64,000 nt of DNA from Jaltomata sinuosa (GCA_003996215.1 QJPP01001944.1:372001-436000), one strand, 5' to 3'; positions 1-10,622 are shown, counted from the stretch's first letter. The notes: a model not told the origin generated them from the sequence alone. A program made the numbers and translations.

Positions 1-1121
1 GAAAGTGGGGTGAGAGAGATCTTAGAGAGTTGTAATTATTCTCCTTATGGGGGACATCATGGAGGAGAGTGCACCGCACATAAAGTGTTATAGTCAGGCT
101 TCTATTGGCCTACTATATTCAAAGATACAACAACTTTCGTCAAGAGTTGTGACCAATGTCAGAGGACTGGAGCTATATCAAGAAGGCATGAGATGCCTTT
201 GCAGAATATCCTTGAGGTAGAGATTTTTGATGTATGGGGAATTGACTTTATGGGGCCCTTCCCACCTTCCTTCGGAATAAGTATATAATCGTTGTAGTGG
301 ATTACGTGTCAAAGTGGGTAGAAGCAGACGCCCTTCCAACCAATGATGCAAAGGTAGTATTGAAGTTTGTCAAGAAGAACATATTCACAAGATTCGGTAT
401 GCCATGAGCTATAATCAGTGATGGTGGGATGCATTTCATCAATAATTGGTTCAGTAAATTGTTAGCGAAGTATGGGGTGCATCACAAGGTAGCTACTGCA
501 TATCATCCCCAAATGAGCGGCCAAGTTGAGGTATCAAATCGGGAAGTGAAGCAAATTCTAGAGAAGACCATGAATGCACATAAAAAGGATTGGGCTGAGA
601 AGCTTGATGATGCACTATGTGTGTATAGAACTGCCTACAAAACACCCATTGGAGCTTCTCCGTATCGGCTTGTATATGGTAAGGCTTGTCATCTTCCAGT
701 CAAGCTTGAACACCAAGCCTATTCGGCTATAAAGAAGGTAAATCTGGATGACGAACTGGTTGGGTGGAAGAGGCAAATGCAGTTGAATGAACTTGATGAG
801 TTTAGGTTGCAAGTGTATGAGAATTCCAAGCTCTACAAGGAGAAGACAAATAGGTGGCATGACAAGCATATCCTTCTGCACTCGTTTGAACCTGGCCAAC
901 AGGTCCTCCTATTCAACTCAAGGATAAAGCTTTTCCCCGGAAAGCTTAAGTCTAAGTGGTCTAGACCATTTGAGGTAGTGCGGATGACTCCCCATGGCTC
1001 AGTTGAACTCAGGAAGAACGGCGACACGGTTATATTCTTGGTGAATGGTCCAAGGGTGAAGCACTTTTGTTCTGAGGATATGGACAGGGATAAAACCTCA
1101 ATCACCCTATGGGATGAGTGA
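1..1121 (+). pseudogene. Athila/Tat-type integrase (3' end of pol), partial and broken
   Basis: Integrase part of a Ty3/gypsy polyprotein, which inserts retrotransposon cDNA into chromosomes. The window cuts off its upstream part. A zinc-binding segment is seen near 55-165 (C-x2-C in SCDQC). The catalytic core follows: first Asp in GIDFMGP near 240, second Asp in IISDGG near 415, Glu in GQVEVSNRE near 525. GKACHLPVKLEH near 680 is typical of the Athila/Tat clade. The basic C-terminal part (KLKSKWSRPFEVV, about 943-981) resembles a GPF/Y module. A stop near 405 (MP*AII) and other breaks before 429 make it non-functional; 429-1121 stays open for 230 codons. An env-like gene and 3' LTR follow downstream. 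Clade assignment is from motifs. Confidence 0.9.
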
Positions 1122-1133
1122 TATTTGAGGTTG

Positions 1134-1279
1134 CATCATGCCGCGATGTTAAATCAGGCACTACGTGGGAGGCAACCCATAAATGTATCGTAATAGTTTA
1201 GGACAAAAAAATCAAAACTACAAAAATATGATTCGTGCCACGACCAAAACTAAGGCGCTAGGTGGGAGGCAACCCACCG
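1134..1279 (+). other. pol-env spacer hairpin cassette, two copies
   Basis: Directly after pol come two copies of a two-hairpin motif. Copy 1: CATC/GATG stem (1134-1137, 1145-1148), then AAATCAGG, then TGGGAGGCAACCCA (1166-1179). Copy 2: TCGTGCCACGA (1233-1243), then GGTGGGAGGCAACCCACC (1261-1278) with a perfect 6-bp stem and loop AGGCAA. The same cassette occurs three times in the Athila-type element at 28169-42389. Recurrence and self-complementarity suggest a structured RNA element; its function is unknown to me. Confidence 0.75.
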
Positions 1280-1379
1280 TTTTTCTAATAGGTTGTTGTT
1301 TTTGCAGGAAGAAAAAAAGAAAACTCCAGCTACAGACGCACGGGGAGAGGTAAGTAACTAAAAAAATGAGTCTCAGGGG

Positions 1380-1722
1380 TCTGGCAGAGCCTTGGCGTAC
1401 CGCCTCAGGGAGAAAACTATCACGGGGGTAGTTGGGCGCAATAGAGGTGCGGCATACCATAGCACAAACTACTGAGCACCATTTCTGGCACGTCCTAGGT
1501 GCACCGCGCCATGTGGATACCCATATTGGTGAGAAACAGGTGCTTCGCCCCATGTTAAATCCCAGATTGGCGCATCCCAGGCGCACCGCACCATACCCCA
1601 AACTACCAAGGGCCTTGACTGGCGCGTTTCTAGCACACCATGCCATTGGTCGAACTACTGTGTGCTGTGTGAGGTGCATCTCGGGCGCATCACGCCAGGC
1701 AGCATCTGACATCCAAGTTGAG
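1380..1722. repeat. Internal array of GC-rich palindromic words (GGTGCGGC/GCGCACC type)
   Basis: About 340 bp built from a small set of words and their complements: AGGTGCGGC, GCACCGCGCC, TGGCGC, AGGCGCA, GGGCGCATC. The same vocabulary fills 5700-5960 in this element's 3' LTR just upstream of its TATA box; for example CTAGGTGC followed by GC-rich words occurs in both. Long open frames here on both strands (1218-1712 minus, 1432-1725 plus) look like by-products of the composition. It lies between the hairpin cassette and a TATA-like sequence. Confidence 0.65.
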
Positions 1723-1734
1723 TGAATAAACGGG

Positions 1735-1922
1735 GCGGGTTAAGGTTCAACCAACCCAAGACCCAAAATTCTTAATATATACCCTCTTTAAACCCCTAAT
1801 TTCCAAATTCTCTTCATTCCAAACACTTGGAGGCCGCCCCTCTTTCCCTCTCTCCCAAAAATTTTCTTTTTTCCTCCATTTTTGTCCATCTCAAGCTCAA
1901 ACAAAGTCCATAATTTCTCGAG
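1735..1922 (+). promoter_or_regulatory. Candidate internal promoter and leader of the env-like gene
   Basis: After the word array comes TTAATATATACCC (about 1772-1784), a TATA-like sequence, then a C/T-rich leader-like stretch of about 130 bp (CTCTTCATTCC, CTCTCTCCC) up to a possible splice donor at 1923. The LTR has the same order: word array, TATA box, C/T-rich leader. Promoter activity is inferred from layout only. Confidence 0.4.
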
Positions 1923-2518
1923 GTAATTCCTCCCTTTACTTTCTAATGCTTTTAACTTCTTCTTTATGCTTTTAATGGTAAATATTGGTAGGTGTAAGCT
2001 TTATCTATCTTGTTGGAAGAATTTGACATTTTTCCACCATTGATGAAAGCTTGGCTTGAAATACACCCACAAAAGAAGATTATTTTTCATAGTTGCACTA
2101 ATGTTGGTGGATTTCGCATTTTGTCTCTTATTTTGTGTTGGGTCTTGGTTTATGGAAAGCATAATAAGTAGTAGAAAGAGATGGGTCACCTTAAAAACTT
2201 CAAGAAAAATTGTGATGAATGTGGAGTACATAGAATGAAGTGGTGACTTTGAATAGTGCTTAATCTTGAAAAAAAAGGGGTAGAGAATCCTCGAGAATTT
2301 TATGGAATGTACTTGTGTAAATGATTTGGTGGATATGGTGTCTTGGGTTGATGGAACTTAACTTGTGTTGAAAGAGGGAAGTCTGAGTACCTCATGTTAT
2401 CAACCTATAGACACCATTGCTAGCGAAATACGTGTGGGGTTGTCATGATCCTATGAAAAACAATAATTCAGCTAGCTCTAATTGTACTGGGCTGATTTGT
2501 GTAACTTATGTGTTGTAG
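1923..2518 (+). other. Candidate 5'-UTR intron before the env-like gene
   Basis: GAG|GTAATT at 1923 is a reasonable splice donor. TGTTGTAG at 2511-2518 is a good acceptor, placed six bases before the ATG at 2524. The roughly 600 bp between are T-rich and AT-rich with no convincing coding frame, as in plant introns. A donor further upstream in the element could also use this acceptor. Unproven without RNA data. Confidence 0.45.
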
Positions 2519-2523
2519 GTACA

Positions 2524-3732
2524 ATGCCGCCAATAGGAAAGAAACCAGTGGCCAAAGGTACGGGGTGCAAAAGGCCTAAAAAGGGGAATCTTCAGGGACA
2601 ACAGCTCCCTTAAATCCGCAGTAATTATGAGGGGGCAAGACTGGTTTGAGTCCTCGAAATAAGCAAAGTATCAACCAGATGAGCATGTTGATGAGGCATG
2701 GTTGCAAAGGGCATTCCCCCAAATTCATGAAATGGTCTACAGATTGGGTGCCCAATATATCTTCTAGGATCTCGGAGAATGAAACGTCACTTTGGTGAGG
2801 GAATTCTACGCCAACTAGCAGACCGGTGAAGGAGAAAGCCAAAAGGTAACTGTTCGAGGGAAGAATGTCCGGTTTACCACACGGGTCTTAAATGAGTTCT
2901 TTTGGACACCTCATATTGATGGAGCACCTTACCTGGAGATGAGAGAAGAGCCTCCTTATAGAGATATCCACCACACACTTTATGGGGTGAGTTCCATGGC
3001 TCGTTGGGCACGAAGTACCAACACAGGGAGACATGCCACCCTGCATTATGCCTATTTGAGCCAGGAGGCCAGAGTGTGGTTGAAAATTGTGTGTAGCACA
3101 CTTCTACCATGCAAGCACACTACTGAAGTGACCAAAGGCAGGGTAGTTCTGGTATACATGCTTATGAAGGGTTTACCAATCAATGTGGCTTTGATATTAA
3201 GGCACAACATGATAAAGTTCCGCAATAATAAGAGATGGCACTTTTGTTACGGAGGATTGGTGACCCGGTTCCTAAGGCAACATGATATTGAGGAAGAAAT
3301 CCATGATGCAGTCCCTCCCCAAGTTCAGTACCTTGTGAGCCAACTGGTTGATGTGACAAAAACAAAGCCTCAAGATGCTACACACGGGCCGGTGCTTTCC
3401 AATGCCGACCAACAAGCTCAGGATGAGAGTTAGATGGGGAGAATGTATGGTATAGCACATCTTCAGCTGAAATTGATGGTTGGCCTACAGTTGAGGAGGA
3501 AATATTGGCGTTGAATGATCGATACCCAATGACAGAGAGTGTGATGTACATGTGTAGGATGGGTCCAGCTTTTCAAGATCCCTTAGATGATGATGAGCCT
3601 ACTGTATATGACACTCATGATGATGAGGACGATGCGTAGGATGATGCTGGTACCGCACAGATGGTGATAGATGATGAGACAGCTGATCAGGGTCAGGAAT
3701 TCATTCCTGATGATGATGATGATGATGCTTAG
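2524..3732 (+). pseudogene. Env-like (third ORF) protein of Athila/Tat element, broken
   Basis: The ATG at 2524 starts a basic N-terminus (MPPIGKKPVAKG) that meets a stop after about 30 codons. Coding sense returns in another frame near 2850: VTVRGKNVRF then about 180 residues to 3433 (HTLYGVSSMARW, HATLHYAYL, WLKIVCSTLLP, ILRHNMIKF). This matches my recollection of the putative plant transposon protein domain found 3' of pol in Athila and Tat elements. The tail 3434-3732 is acidic and ends in a run of Asp codons before TAG at 3730. I see no signal peptide or clear membrane helix, so env is a positional name only. Function unknown. Confidence 0.7.
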
Positions 3733-3781
3733 AGGCCCAGGGAGTTCCTTCTCTCACTCTTTACCTTTGTATTTATTTAAA

Positions 3782-3816
3782 GCACTGGGGACAGTGCCAT
3801 GCTTTAAGTGTGGGGT
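3782..3816 (+). other. Post-env hairpin followed by a PPT-like tract
   Basis: GCACTGGGGACAGTGC at 3782-3797 folds into a perfect 6-bp stem with loop GGGA. Five bases later TTAAGTGTGGGGTGG (3802-3816) nearly equals the terminal polypurine tract of the same element, TTAGGTGTGGGGTGG (5441-5455). The pair mirrors the terminal hairpin plus PPT at 5419-5455, 1.6 kb downstream. Confidence 0.65.
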
Positions 3817-5418
3817 GGAGAGTCGGTAAAAAAGTACTCCTTATGTCTTTCATTGATATATCTTGAGGGTAATGAACGTCGTGTAACTGGTTTTAGCTGG
3901 TAGTTAGTTTGATTTGTGTTGATTTTTTATTTTTTTCTTAGGTTGGGTTCCTTGGCTTTTGTTTTTGGTTCTTTTCCTGAGAATAGTCCCTTTGAACCGG
4001 ATAGATTTTTCTTTTAGGATTCGTCATTGTAGTAATGACTTGTCCCAATGATGGATGGATGACGACCGTCTTAAGAGAAAATTAGTCATAGGATTGTAGG
4101 ATTAGAAGCCTTTCCTTTGGAACGTACAAAACCCACTTGGAGATTTAGCTAGACGTCATGGGTAGTTCATGTGAAGTCAAGCAAGTGAGTGAGAACTTCA
4201 CAAGAGACACATAGGCTCTTTAACTAGACTCAAAAGATGTAGAAAATGGACTTAATTGTGTAAGTGCACTCAATATATTTGTGTAGGAGCATGCAAGTGT
4301 GTTAGTCCTATACATGTATCATGGTTTCATGTGTGTGTGAGTTTTTGTTTGGTTTCTTGCATAGAATAGCATCTAGAACTTGCCCCGTGTATGTGTAAAT
4401 TGTGCAAGCATGAATTTTAGGGAATATGATGAAGGCATTTTCTTGAAAAACCCATTTTGTTTGTTTCTTTGATAATTGTTTGTTCCACCTTGACATTACC
4501 ATTAGTGAAGCCCCTTTGAGCCTTGAAGCCTATTTCTTTGTTAAGCCGCATAATGAGCCGATCCACTTTGTTGATACCCCATGAATTTGATCCTAAGGAA
4601 ACTCCCTAATGCACTATGACTTCTAAAAAGTGGGAAACAAAAGGATAAAGGTAGAAGAAAGTGAAGGTGAGTGTAGTAACTATCAAAGATGTAGATCCCG
4701 GTCAAAGTTTGTAACGTGCTTGTTGTTAGGTACCCAAAGAGTTCGAAAAAAAAAGGAAAAAATGAATGAGGTTTATGCTAGAAACAAGTACATGTCATAT
4801 CAAGGGCAAATGATAGATAGAAAAAGTGGTAGTGCAAGAGAGCGTTAACATAGGAGAAACTTAAAAAGATGGGCGAAGAAAAGATTGAAAATCTAGTGTC
4901 ATGTGCAATAGGGAAAATAGTCACTTTGTACCTAAAAGTATCCTACCCATCCTGAAGCCGATATTACAACCAAATGAAAGTCCTTTTGATTCCATGAATG
5001 TGATTGCTTGGCTGAATTTACTATACACTAAGGGCAAGCCTATGGTATGTTGTGATATGTTTGAAACATCTTTTGAGAGAGTGAGCGCTTAAATGATTCA
5101 AAATGTCCCCCATTGAAAGGAAAGTGTGTGATTGTAAATGGGGGAAATACTAAATTATGAGGGAACACATGACATGTATTTGGTAGTGTTATTACTTGCA
5201 TTGTTCATACATAGCTATGTTGGCTCGATGTTGTAATAAAGATTCGGTTATAAAGGGTGTGTTGTTTCAAGTGAAAGGTCTTAGAGCTAAAATTGGTGAT
5301 TGAATATTGCTTGCTTAATGAACTACAATAGCATGATTAAAAGTGTTTAGTTGCTCACAAGTGTGGATGGAAAGTTCCTTAGGTGTTTATGGTGAACCTT
5401 AGGATGGATGGTAGTGAG
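3817..5418 (+). other. Long 3' untranslated region between env-like gene and PPT
   Basis: About 1.6 kb with no convincing gene; the short frames at 4630, 4901 and 5383 are weak. It holds pieces shared with the other two env-bearing elements: AGAACTTGCCCC (about 4376), an A-rich stretch with AAAAAATGAATGAGG (about 4757), a block at 4915-4985 (AATAGTCAC, ATTACAACC, AAGTCC) and a block at 5030-5091 (AGGGCAAGCCTATGGT). The same blocks occur in the same order near 39960-40650 and 49130-49860. Confidence 0.55.
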
Positions 5419-5455
5419 TTGTTCAAGGACGAACAAAGGTTTAGGTGTGGGGTGG
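5419..5455 (+). other. Pre-LTR stem-loop and polypurine tract
   Basis: TTGTTCAAGGACGAACAA (5419-5436) pairs TTGTTC with GAACAA. The purine-rich TTTAGGTGTGGGGTGG follows and ends at the LTR start (TGATG at 5456). The PPT primes plus-strand DNA synthesis during reverse transcription. Confidence 0.75.
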
Positions 5456-6912
5456 TGATGTTGGGCATATTTATATGTCCGTTTATCGTATTTTACCCAT
5501 GTTTACCTTATGTTAGAGAACATTACTTACTATATATTTTATGTTTTGATTGGAATTTCTATATGTTGTACTAAGACACATGATTAGATACTAGAAGGTG
5601 AAATGACGTGGGAAATGACCATGGAAAGACAAAACGGAAGAGTAAAGCATGGAAGTAATGTAGAGGAGTGCTCGGGTGAAAACAAGGAGGTGAGAATAGG
5701 CCGGGGGTAGCCAGGCGAGCACCTGGCGTAGCGCCCTAGTCCTCAAACAACCGCAACACACACTGGGCACCTTCTAGGTGCGGCACACCAGCAGGAAAAC
5801 AACTGAATCCCAGTTCAGGCGCATCCGTGGCGCAGCATGCCAACACCCAAACTTTTACAGGGCCATCCTAGGGAAATAGGGGTGCGGCGCGCCAGGAGTG
5901 AAACAACTAGCAGCCCATACGGGTGCATCAGTAGAGCTGCGCGCCAAGCATTATCCCGACAGATTTTTTGGCTTTTCTCTATTCCGATTTCAAGAAGGAA
6001 AGGGGGTTATTTCCCAAACCCTATAAATAGAACCTTATACATTTTTTGAAGCGGCCGATGATATTTTGAGAGAGCAAGAGGCAAGAATAGATTTCACCAT
6101 TAGGTTTCTCTTCTTCTTCCTTTTCTTAGTCATAACTTTGGATGAAAATAATATTATCTTTGTTCTTCGTTGTAGTATGAGTGGCTAAGAACCCTTGTTC
6201 TGGGGTTACAACTACAAACACATGACTATTTAGTATTGAATTTGGATTAATTGTTCGTTTGCCATTGTTAGTTGTTCTTATATCCATGTTTTAGTATATT
6301 GATGCTTGGCTGCCATTAAGATAAATATATAACCTTGTTGTGAACTCGAGATAGGAATCAATAAGGTAGATCGAGGAATATAAGGAGGAAGACCTCTTTT
6401 TTGTAACGTAAAAGGTAGGTTAGCGACTAGGATAGAGATATACCCAGAACGCCTTGTTTGGTTCATACGGGAAGAAATATAAATTCTTTTAAAATAAGAT
6501 GTCACATCCCCGCTCAATGATGTAGTTGTGATGCTATTTTGAATAGGCAACTAGAGGATCGAGAGACCATAGTTGTAATATTAACACCAAAATCAACAAC
6601 TAGGTGAACAAACAAGTCAATTCAAGTGATTACTGCTTAGGATTGCGAAATAAAGTTGTAACCCTGGACTTCTCTCTGAACTTGGAATCAATACAATCAC
6701 TATTTACTTGCATTTTATTCTGTCAATGTATTTTAATTATTCAATCACTGCAAAACCATACTCTTGTTACTTTCATACTTTTTTATTTAGCTGTATACGA
6801 GTAAAGTGGAGCATTGTCTAAGTCACAAGTCTCTTGGGTATGATATCCGGACTAACCAATTCCTATTACTTGGACGACCACATACACTTGTGTGTGAGTG
6901 GAAATTGCCTAA
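5456..6912 (+). mobile_element. 3' LTR of the Athila/Tat-type element at the window start
   Basis: Begins TGATGTTGGG directly after the PPT. U3 carries the GGTGCGGC-type word array at 5700-5960. The sequence then reads into TATAAATA. The right end is uncertain: it falls after the CACTTGTGTGTGAGTG segment (6885-6900), somewhere between 6900 and 6922. The partner 5' LTR lies outside the window, so the target duplication cannot be read. Confidence 0.7.
6021..6030 (+). promoter_or_regulatory. LTR TATA box
   Basis: CTATAAATAG lies about 60 bp after the palindromic word array of this LTR, in the position of an LTR promoter TATA box. Confidence 0.6.
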
Positions 6913-6939
6913 TAATAATCTCAGAAGACATTAGAGGAA

Positions 6940-7188
6940 GGGCCGCACATCCAATCGGTACCGCTACCTCTGCTTCCCACCATTCTCATTCACTAACTCA
7001 GCCTCCTCAAAATGATCCTAAGGTGGGGGAGGTGATACTGGCCTCTGATAGTCCTGGTCAGCTACTTCCTAAGCTCCACCCCTGGCGCGTGCTGCTCTCT
7101 CTCTTCCCTTAGCCCTACCTCACCCTTGAACAACCGATTCTGCAATTGGAGTTGTTGTCCTTGCTCCATTCTGCCTAGTGTTCACCAT
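6940..7188 (-). pseudogene. Gag N-terminus of a Ty3/gypsy element, fragment
   Basis: Read on the minus strand from the ATG at 7188: MVNTRQNGARTTTPIAES, then an Arg/Gly-rich stretch and an acidic segment with several stops (TGA and TAG at former CGA or CAG-type codons). MVNTR plus an Arg/Gly-rich stretch is a common start for chromovirus-like gag in plants. The minus-strand PBS and LTR lie upstream in the element's own sense. The rest of gag and pol is missing; the sequence ends where the LTR at 5456-6912 abuts it. Confidence 0.6.
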
Positions 7189-7390
7189 TTGGGGACAAAA
7201 GAGTGAAGGGGGTCAGATACCGATTTGGATCGCCAGATACCAATTGGAATCAAGTTATAGCACGAAGGAAGAAAGAAAGGATAGTTTTCTAAATTCCTAT
7301 AGCCTCTTGAAGAAAAGTACAGACGTCTCCATACCATTTCGCAAGACTCTACTAGACCCATTTTGGTATGATGAGATCAATAAACCTAGG

Positions 7391-7402
7391 GCTCTGATAC
7401 CA
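7391..7402 (-). other. Primer binding site (initiator tRNA-Met type)
   Basis: The reverse complement reads TGGTATCAGAGC, the usual plant retrotransposon PBS complementary to the 3' end of initiator tRNA-Met. It sits 4 bp from the LTR edge. The leader between it and gag (7189-7390) shows no other feature. Confidence 0.85.
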
Positions 7403-7406
7403 ACTT

Positions 7407-8382
7407 TCTCATGACCTAACATGCCACAATTGGCACCCACATATCTTGCAAGTAACCCGGATCACCGAAGGATACCTAGGACATTAACTATGGTGATTAA
7501 CATGAACCCTAGTTTATATAATAAACCACCTTAGCACTTAAATACACAAAGCCGGCCACTCAAGGACCAACACGTATGTCAAGTAACAATGAATTTTGGT
7601 TCACTCAAGGAACCAACACATATGAACATTAACAACAGATAAACCCAATTCACTCAAGGAACCAACACATATGAATAACAAGTGAACCTATACATAAATG
7701 CTATGGGTCTTGTGGTTTCCCACTAGTCATGACCTATAGGGGACGAGCTCTTGTCCATGTATTATACTGGCGTGGTACCCAAGTCAACAAATGAATCATA
7801 GAAACTATACCAGTGTGGTACCCAAGCCAACTAATGAATAACATAAACTAATCCCATGAAGATATCTAAATACTAGTACATCCCACAATAATGACAAATA
7901 TCACAATATTTACAATCACAATAATAACAGACAACACTTGTAAAACCAATAACATTTCAAACAGACTCATTGCATATGATTCACATCTAGGATATCATTT
8001 AACAATCATTTGCTTTTTCCTGAACATATGTTGTGCAAGTAATACTAAGAGTACACATAACACAAATTGGGTTACAATAACCATCACCTACCACAATCCA
8101 AGCCTGAAATACTCTACCAAACCTGAGCTTTCCTTTTTCTTGCAACCCCAGCTTGATTATGGTCTAAAAACATAAATACAAACACAATTTCAACCCATGA
8201 CCTCAAATATCGTAGATTATAGCCTAATCTCGAACCCCCATGTCAAATTCATGATCATTCCACCCATCCTAGAGCTTTCCCACCAATAATTTACCTAGAA
8301 GCTACTAATTTTATGGTTATACTAGCGAAGTAAGATCATGTGATCATGGATAAACAACTTTAAATCAAAACCCAAGGTTTTA
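7407..8382 (-). mobile_element. Minus-strand LTR, first part (split by the 36-kb array)
   Basis: Starts TCTCATGACC (expected TGTC, first bases mutated) next to the PBS. Two copies of a TACC-GGCG/GTGT-GGTAC repeat at about 7770-7830 and segments such as CATGATCATTCCACCCATCC (about 8251) resemble the LTR at 44765-46660, so the families are related. It is interrupted at 8383 by the tandem Tekay array and resumes at 44170. Confidence 0.7.
8378..8382. repeat. Target site duplication TTTTA, left copy
   Basis: TTTTA immediately precedes the first LTR (TGTAACACC at 8383). The same five bases follow the last LTR at 44165-44169. Five bp is the normal Ty3/gypsy duplication length. Confidence 0.85.
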
Positions 8383-10406
8383 TGTAACACCCCAGAACTT
8401 TCTAGACTCGGCTCAGAAAAACCAGAAAAAAAAATAATTTTTCCAACTGTCAATCGAAATCATGAGTTGGATCCACGACCCATGGAAGTTTCCACGAGCC
8501 ACGTTTGGACCCATGGAATTAGATCAGAGACCTAAAAATTTCTTTGAGAACCACGATTGGGTTCTATAGACCGTGGAAGGATACACGAGCCGTGAACCCA
8601 AGTCGTGGAACAAGACCAGAGGCCAGTCATTTCATTGAGAACCACGATTGGGTTCTATAGACCGTGGAAGGATCCATGAGTCATGAACCCAAGTCGTGGA
8701 ACCCAATTACAGTAGCCCATATTTTAGTTCCAGGAACCACGACAAGATTCCATGAGCCGTACAAGTTTCCACGAGACGTGGAACTCATCCGTGGAACCTG
8801 AGTCGCGAGTTTCAATAGTTTTCTTTTAAAATTTCCAGGGGCATTCTAGACTTTTCCTACCTCTTTTAAAGCCTAAGCTATGAAGTTTTGGTTATTCTAA
8901 GCCTAGTTTATTAGTCAAAAACTACCTAAATCACCTATTCTCCTAAAATCATCGGACTTAGAAAGAAATAGGAGAAAAGAGGCAATAGTTTTCCCTCAAG
9001 AACATGCAGAAGGTTCTACAAGATCAATCCCAAGAATCCAAAGGATTTCTCCATCAGGTTTTCACCAGGTGTGTGGGATTTCATCAATGGGTCCCTTTCA
9101 CCTATTGAGTCACTAGAATTCAGCATGTCTTTCAGTTCTCCATAGATTATTCAGACCTAGGGTTCCTAATTCTTAGGGATTCATTGTAATTCAAATTCTA
9201 CTATTTATATGATATTATATTCATGGTCTATAATATAGTCACATGTTCAGGACTCAGAAACCCTAGCTTGTGTTAATCTCAGCATGTCTAAATTATACTT
9301 GCTAGGTAGATAATTCAAACTATCATGTTTCAGATTTTGAATGCCATCAGTTCAGATAATGTTGTTGTATTCCCAGATGTTTATCAGTATTTGGGCTATC
9401 CAGTATTTTAGCTTGCATTTCATTGCTTACATTCCATTGGGAGTAGACTTAGTACCGAGCAGATAAGGGGATGAAGGCTTGGTTTTTAGAATAGGCTGAG
9501 ACCTTTAGTAGCAGTCCCCAAATCCCAGAACTACGGTGCCATCGTAGGTATAGAAGGGGGTCAATTGACAGATTAGGTTGGTCACCCTTGTCTCTTGTGA
9601 ACATCAGTTAGTGGATCCACTTCAGGCTTGTTTGTACCCTTGGCAAGGTATGAAGACCCTTTCACCCAGGGTTACATGATGGCCTCATAGTAAGCTCAGC
9701 TTGGGGTATGTTGGTAGTAGTATCTCCCATAGTCATACTCAGCATTTCATTGACCTCGTATATAGTTATTTCAGTCCAATTTAGCATGTTATGATGTTCA
9801 TGTCTAGTTACTAGGTCATTGCATCTCAGATACCTTTCAGCTCATGTTCCATGCTATATACTTTTATGTCATTATTCATGTTTACAGTTTTGATTATTCA
9901 TATCCTGCATGCTCTGTACATTGGAAGTACTAACGAATACTTTTGTGCTACATCATTTCATGATGTAGGTTCATGTGCTCAGCCTCCAGACTACACTTAG
10001 ATCAATTCCCATTCGCTATTAAGCATCCTCATTGGTGAGTCCTCTAACATCGAGGACGATAGATATGCTTGATCTTTCAGTCTTATTATTTTCGTTTGTA
10101 GATTATTAGAGTTAGCTGGGGGAATATCTCAACAACTCATATCAGTTAGAGGCTTTCAAACATAGATTAGATTCATCTATTGAGTAGTTAGTGTTGTTTT
10201 CTGTCATCACTATAATTTATATATATTTTTATATTCAGAAATGTTTTGGGATCTTTCCTACTTCAGATATTAAACTATTTTTAGCTTCCGCATAGTATAT
10301 GTTTTTAACTGAAATTGTCTAGATAAGCCAGACAATGGGTTAGCTTGGGTTCACTTATGACACTAAACACCGTGTTACGTCTAGGGGGTATCCTCGGGGC
10401 TAGACA
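8383..10406 (+). mobile_element. Tekay-like LTR 1
   Basis: From TGTAACACCCC to GACA. U3 holds a palindromic word array (8455-8810) of CCACGA, TCGTGG, CCGTGG and GGTTC words. A 91-bp unit in it is duplicated in tandem (copies begin GAGAACCACGATTGGG at 8546 and 8637). CTCTTTTAAAGCC near 8862 is TATA-like but weak. I see no gene in this 2-kb stretch. Confidence 0.9.
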
Positions 10407-10410
10407 AACT

Positions 10411-10422
10411 TGGTATCAGAGC
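10411..10422 (+). other. PBS of internal region 1
   Basis: TGGTATCAGAGC, complementary to the initiator tRNA-Met 3' end, four bases after the LTR end. Confidence 0.9.
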
Positions 10423-10622
10423 ATAAGGTTCATGTGTCCTAGGGTGTCTGTAGGTCGCATCAAGTAGAGCCTTTTTCATGGGTGTGAAGTGCGCCACACT
10501 TATGGGGGAGGAGCTATGAGATGTCATTAGTAACAACTCCCTATCTTTCTTTTCTAGCTCGTGCTATAGAGTATGAACTATATTTAATCTCCTTCTAACT
10601 CATGCTCTTCGCATTTTTGAAA

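Noticed and set aside
1218..1712. Long minus-strand open frame (164 codons), and similar ones at 35507-35940 and 37234-37545
   Set aside because: They coincide with GC-rich palindromic word arrays or lie opposite a coding region, show no protein family features, and the arrays open frames on both strands.
2524..3732. True retroviral envelope gene
   Set aside because: No signal peptide, membrane helix or cleavage site is visible; the name env-like is used for position only.
3601..3732. GAT microsatellite
   Set aside because: It encodes the Asp-rich tail of the env-like protein, and acidic tails also end the other env-like copies.
4901..5092. Small protein gene of 63 codons in the 3' region
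   Set aside because: The matching region in the other two elements keeps nucleotide blocks but not an open frame, so a non-coding element is more likely.
10411..10422. tRNA gene fragments at PBS sites
   Set aside because: Only 12-18 bases complementary to tRNA 3' ends next to LTR edges; these are primer binding sites, not tRNA genes.
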